Notes under the pieces: generated by a model | Databases searched by the model: none | What the model was told of the DNA's origin: nothing | Seen by the model: the letters and a program-made list of their open reading frames with translations, nothing else | Part shown: positions 59,921-64,000 of the stretch, in pieces | Position numbering within the stretch: the stretch's first letter is position 1 | How the letters are laid out: each line of letters begins with the position of its first letter | From: Epichloe hybrida | Taxonomy: Eukaryota; Ascomycota; Sordariomycetes; Hypocreales; Clavicipitaceae | Reading direction: 5' to 3' | DNA length: 64,000 nt | Assembly: GCA_019022495.1 (NCBI GenBank) | Contig: JAFEKR010000001.1 | Span: 3,844,001 to 3,908,000, forward strand | Position numbers and translations under genes: made by a program

Positions 59921-61169
59921 CTAGTAATAGTAAGGCTTTAACTATTACCCCTAAAAGACCCTAAGAGTATAAGTTACCCTTATGCCTTTAATAGCTTACT
60001 TATAATTTCTCTAGTAATTAAAAAGAATTTATTAAGCTAGATCTAGAGACTACTATATAGCTTAAGCTTAATAACTAAATTATAAGATTTATTAACCTTA
60101 GTGAATATTAAGGTTAGAGAGATAATAACCTATAGGAATTATTCTAAGAAGACTTTAAAGGCTAGTTTAAAAATACCTTTAAAAGGGCTATAAAGGAAGT
60201 TATTAGAAAATTATGTAATTCTTTATAAGATTATAGCGTTCTTATTAAGCAAGGCCTAGGATATTTAATCCTAGTATCCCTTAAAGAAGTACTTTATTAA
60301 ACTTTAATACCTCTTTAGTTATAGGAGAGATTATAAGAGAGACTATAATCTTCTAAACCCCTAGAGCCTTAATATTAATAGCCTTAATAACTTACCCTAG
60401 AAATCCACCTTCCCTAACCCTAAAGACTACGTAAACCTTTACAAAAGCCCCTATAATAATCGCTATTAAATTAATAGCTTTATCCTAATAATTATTATTA
60501 ATAATAACTAGGGGACTATTATTTATAATAAAATATGCCTTTATAGTAATTCACCTCTAAAGATTAGGTTATAAAGAAAATCTTAGAGCTTATAAAGATA
60601 TATAAGGATAGTAATTACTATAGTAGGAAGCTATATAACTTCTTAACACTAAAGATTACACTCTTTAAAAATAAGTATAATAGAATTAACCTTCCTTAAA
60701 TATATTATTAGAAGGCTTTCCTTATTATATTAATAAGTAATACTAAATAATACTTCCTTAATTACCTCTTTAGGAATAACTATTTTTATAAAGAGATAAT
60801 TACCTATATTTATTAATACTTTAAGATAGAAAGTAACTAGTAATTCTATTACTACTAATAAAGTAATATAATATTAAAGAATATAATTAAGAAAAACCCT
60901 AATAAAAGTAAGCTTAATTACCTTAAGATTATATTATTAACCCTTAAGAAGATTTATAAAGAACTATACCTTACTAAAATAGTAAATACTAAGCTTTATA
61001 AGTAAGCCTTAAATACTATAGCTAGTATGCCTAAATATTAGATAGTAGAATATATATACTCCCTAGGCTTTAAAAGTCTTACTAGAGACCTTTATAAGGT
61101 AATTACTATTATAGAATTAAATAGGAGGTTCTCCTAATACCTTTAGTACTAATAAGGAGACTCTCTAGA
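59921..61169 (+). mobile_element. Copia element E, segment 2: gag region
   Basis: Resumes with the second CTAGT. Plus-strand sequence around 60540-61110 parallels the gag of A2 (ISR-NYYSRKLYNFL-like stretch near 60610 against NNHYSRKIYNFLT in A2), again with many stops. Cut at 61169 by B3; the last five bases, CTAGA, should reappear after B3 outside the window. Confidence 0.75.
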
Positions 61170-64000
61170 TGTTAGAACAAGCATGATATTAACAAGGCTG
61201 CGGGCCTCTGATTAGCTAGGCGCGTTGCATCGCGGACCCACATGTCTAGCCTAACCGCGCCGCGGTTAGCATTAGCATATATAGCCTCTTTGCTAATAAC
61301 TCTAATTAAGGCCCCTTTTCCTATAATAAATAGCATACCCTCTTTGCTTTTATTTAATCCCTCTTTTACTTACTAAGATAAACTAGAATATATAATAATT
61401 ATATGCACTTTAGTTTACCTTAAAAACCCTATATATAGGTTAATAGTATCCTATAAATACTAATACTAATTAGTAATTATCTTTATAAATACTATAAATT
61501 AGTAAGGTTTATAGAAAAGGTATTAGTATTAAGGACTTACCTTATAAAAAAGAAAGTATTACTTTAAGATACTAAATATACTAAGGAAAAAGTATATTCT
61601 AGCTCTCCTTTTACCTTAAGTAACTATAACTAGCTTTATACTAAATCTAAGCTTATTAACTTAATTAAGGCCTAGTTAGTAACTAACCTAACTTATTTTT
61701 ATTTATTTAATTAGTGCGTCTATTATATAAATAAACCCTTAGAAGTATGTTTATTAAATAATTAAGGCCTAGTTAGTAACTAACCTAACCTATCCTTAAT
61801 TATTTAATTAAACCTACTAAGGGGTAAAGATAATAGCTTTACTTATAATTCTTTAAACCTCTATAATTTCTCTATTTCCTATACCTCTTAATTTACTACT
61901 AATATTATAGTAAAATACTAAGATTAACTAAAAGAATCTAAAACCTAAGATATTCCTTCTAATTATAAACACACCTCCCTTACTAAAGATATTAGAAAAG
62001 AAGTTAACTTATAAGTTATATCTTACCTCCTTAATTACATCTCCCCTAATTTACACTAGTATATTATATAATAAGCACTAGAGAATAAGGAATTATTTAA
62101 TTTTAAAGTAAATATTACTCCTAAAGAACTTATAGCTTAGATTCTTATTAAGAAAGTAACCTATAAATATAAGAACCTATACTTATAAACCCTATTTACT
62201 ATCTTTAATAATAACTTTAAAGAATAAAACTAAGAGATATTCTAAGTAATAAATCCTAAAGCTATAAAGAGTCTTTAAGACTTTCTTTTCTTTAGTAGCG
62301 TCTATATAGACTTATAAAGTTACTATAAGATAATAGTCTTACTTAAAGATATTATTAACTATAATAAATTCTATAATTAAAAAGAAAAAGAAATATAGGA
62401 AGTTACTAGGAAGTATTCCCTCTTTAAGAGGTAAATAGTAAAGAAAGACTTCTATAAAGACGTTCTCCTTATTAGTATCCCTTCTTTTAGAGATTAAATA
62501 AATTAACTAATTACTTTATAATATCCCTAATCCCCTTAGCTACTATAATTACTCCTATTCTATTCCTAAATTTTATTATACTAATCCCTAAGTATACTAA
62601 GTATAAGGCAAAGGCATAATAATAAAGGTAATCCCTTTATTATAAGCCCTTAACTATAAGCCTAGATACCCCTTACTTCCCCTCCTATAGTAAGGCATTA
62701 TAATCCCCCTCTATAATCTAAAACTATAGTACCCCTTTTATAAGATTTAATTATCCTTATTCTCTCTTAAGAGATAAGCTAACCCTTATTAAAGTAACTA
62801 CTTAATCTTAATAAGTTTTATAATAATAAAAGTATTAAGTATAGTGCTAAGGAGTATAATATTCTTAATATTAAGCTCTTAACTTATTAAAGGAAGTATA
62901 AAATACTAGGAATTATATAAGAATAGTTAGGCTATAGTTTTAAGTTTATACTAAAAGGAAAACCTCTCTAGTACTTCCTAGAGAACCTTTTAAGCTAAGG
63001 AGACCCCTAAGATCTCCTAACTCTTATCTATAAGATTAGGTAGAAGTTTAAGATAAATAATATATATTAAAAAAACTATCTATTATAGGGAAAGTTATAA
63101 CTACTTATAATTATCTAAGAGAACCCTAATAAGTTAAAGATTAAATACTTTAAAAACCTTATAATAAAGCTTTTAAATCTCTAAAAGGCAAATCCTTATA
63201 AATTCTAGTTAGAATTAGATCTCTATAGTTAGATTCTAAATACCTATAAAGGAATCCTAGAATATAAGGCCTATATTATTAATTCTCCTATTAACCTCTA
63301 ATGCTTTTATAAATAGATAAGGATATTAATTAGTAAATCTAAAGCTTTAATTAATTAACAGCAGTTCCCTATAGAAGCTAGCACTAAGGAACACTTTTAG
63401 ACTAACTATAGGTATAATAGGAAAGGTAAGAAAGCCTAATATAGTTAATTTATATTAAAGAGCAAGCCTTACTGCTTAAAAAAGTATTATATATATAGTA
63501 AAGAAGGTTATTAGTTAACTAAGCACTTAGATAAGGACTAGAAGAAAGTATTCTAATGCTTTAAGAATTATTCCTATATAGACTTAATAGCTTCTTTATA
63601 TAATATATTCCTAATATAGTATAAAGGTAATAATAATTCTAAATTAGCTAAAGATAATAATATTAACTTATACCTAATAGAACTTAGTTTTAGAAAAGAA
63701 AATAATAATAGCTAAGTGCTTATAAGCTTCTTTATATATAGGACTACTTATAATAGCTATGTAACTACTAAGATTCTTGCTAGTTATATAATAATTTATA
63801 CTCTAGCTAAGAAGAATCTATTTAATCTTTAGGAACTAGATAAGGCACTAAGCGTGTTTACACTTAAAGAATAATATTTATCTAGAACCTTTAAAGGCAT
63901 TATAGCTAATATAGGTGCCACGGGATGTTTATTAGTAGGCTACCCTTAATTCTTAGCTTTATAAAGTATAATACTAACTATTATGCTTAATAGGTTAGAT
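61170..64000 (+). mobile_element. Copia element B3, 5' part (runs off the window)
   Basis: The 5' LTR at 61170-61465 (296 bp) starts TGTTAGAACAAGC. The internal sequence then parallels B1 28928 to about 31470 without large indels: gag, then the protease region with NIGATG near 63910 at the window end. It is more heavily mutated than B1, with very few CpA or TpG left. Whether it retains RT cannot be seen. Confidence 0.9.

Overview
The window looks like a repeat-rich, RIP-mutated part of a filamentous ascomycete (Pezizomycotina) genome. Two AT-rich blocks (about 1-8700 and 20400-64000) consist almost entirely of nested LTR retrotransposons. Their reading frames can be followed by eye but are broken by TAG/TAA/TGA where the families have Gln or Trp, and catalytic Asp codons have become Asn. 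CpA and TpG are depleted and TpA is in excess, the usual footprint of repeat-induced point mutation. Between the blocks lies an island of balanced composition (about 8700-20400) with ordinary fungal genes. All statements come from reading the sequence; no database search was run.

Left block: the 3' part of a Ty1/copia element (D1, 1-3725), then a minus-strand Ty3/gypsy relic (G1, about 3731-8690) carrying a solo LTR with a perfect 5-bp target duplication.

Gene island: a frameshifted F-box/ankyrin gene remnant, a short two-exon candidate, a 514-codon minus-strand frame interrupted only by three TAGs, a perfect 66-bp palindrome, a small minus-strand ORF, a multi-pass membrane protein, an acidic-repeat protein with one intron, an EST1/SMG7-like gene with two Trp-to-TAG changes, and a low-complexity minus-strand gene with a frame break. 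Several island genes are therefore damaged, mostly by changes of the same C-to-T / G-to-A kind as the transposons.

Right block, from nesting and target duplications: a minus-strand copia relic (C, three segments from 20400 to 35270) was hit by A1 (22257-28527, minus; TSD ATTAT) and by B1 (28632-33114, plus; TSD ATTAG). A minus-strand copia (B2, about 35271-47914) was hit by a foldback hAT-like MITE (TSD ATCATAAG) and by A2 (39738-46017, plus; TSD TATAA). B2 lies in a second gypsy copy (G2), which also carries a 2.2-kb hAT-like element (TSD AAGATAGG) and a plus-strand copia (E, from 51701). E was hit by a complete 7.1-kb D element (D2, 52827-59920; TSD CTAGT) and by B3 (61170 to the window end).

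I saw no tRNA, rRNA or CRISPR array, and no defence system or metabolic cluster. The most useful observations are the empty-site/filled-site pairs within the window, the sequence motif shared by the two hAT-like elements, the strand-asymmetric mutation load of the A copies, and the TAG-only lesions inside the gene island.
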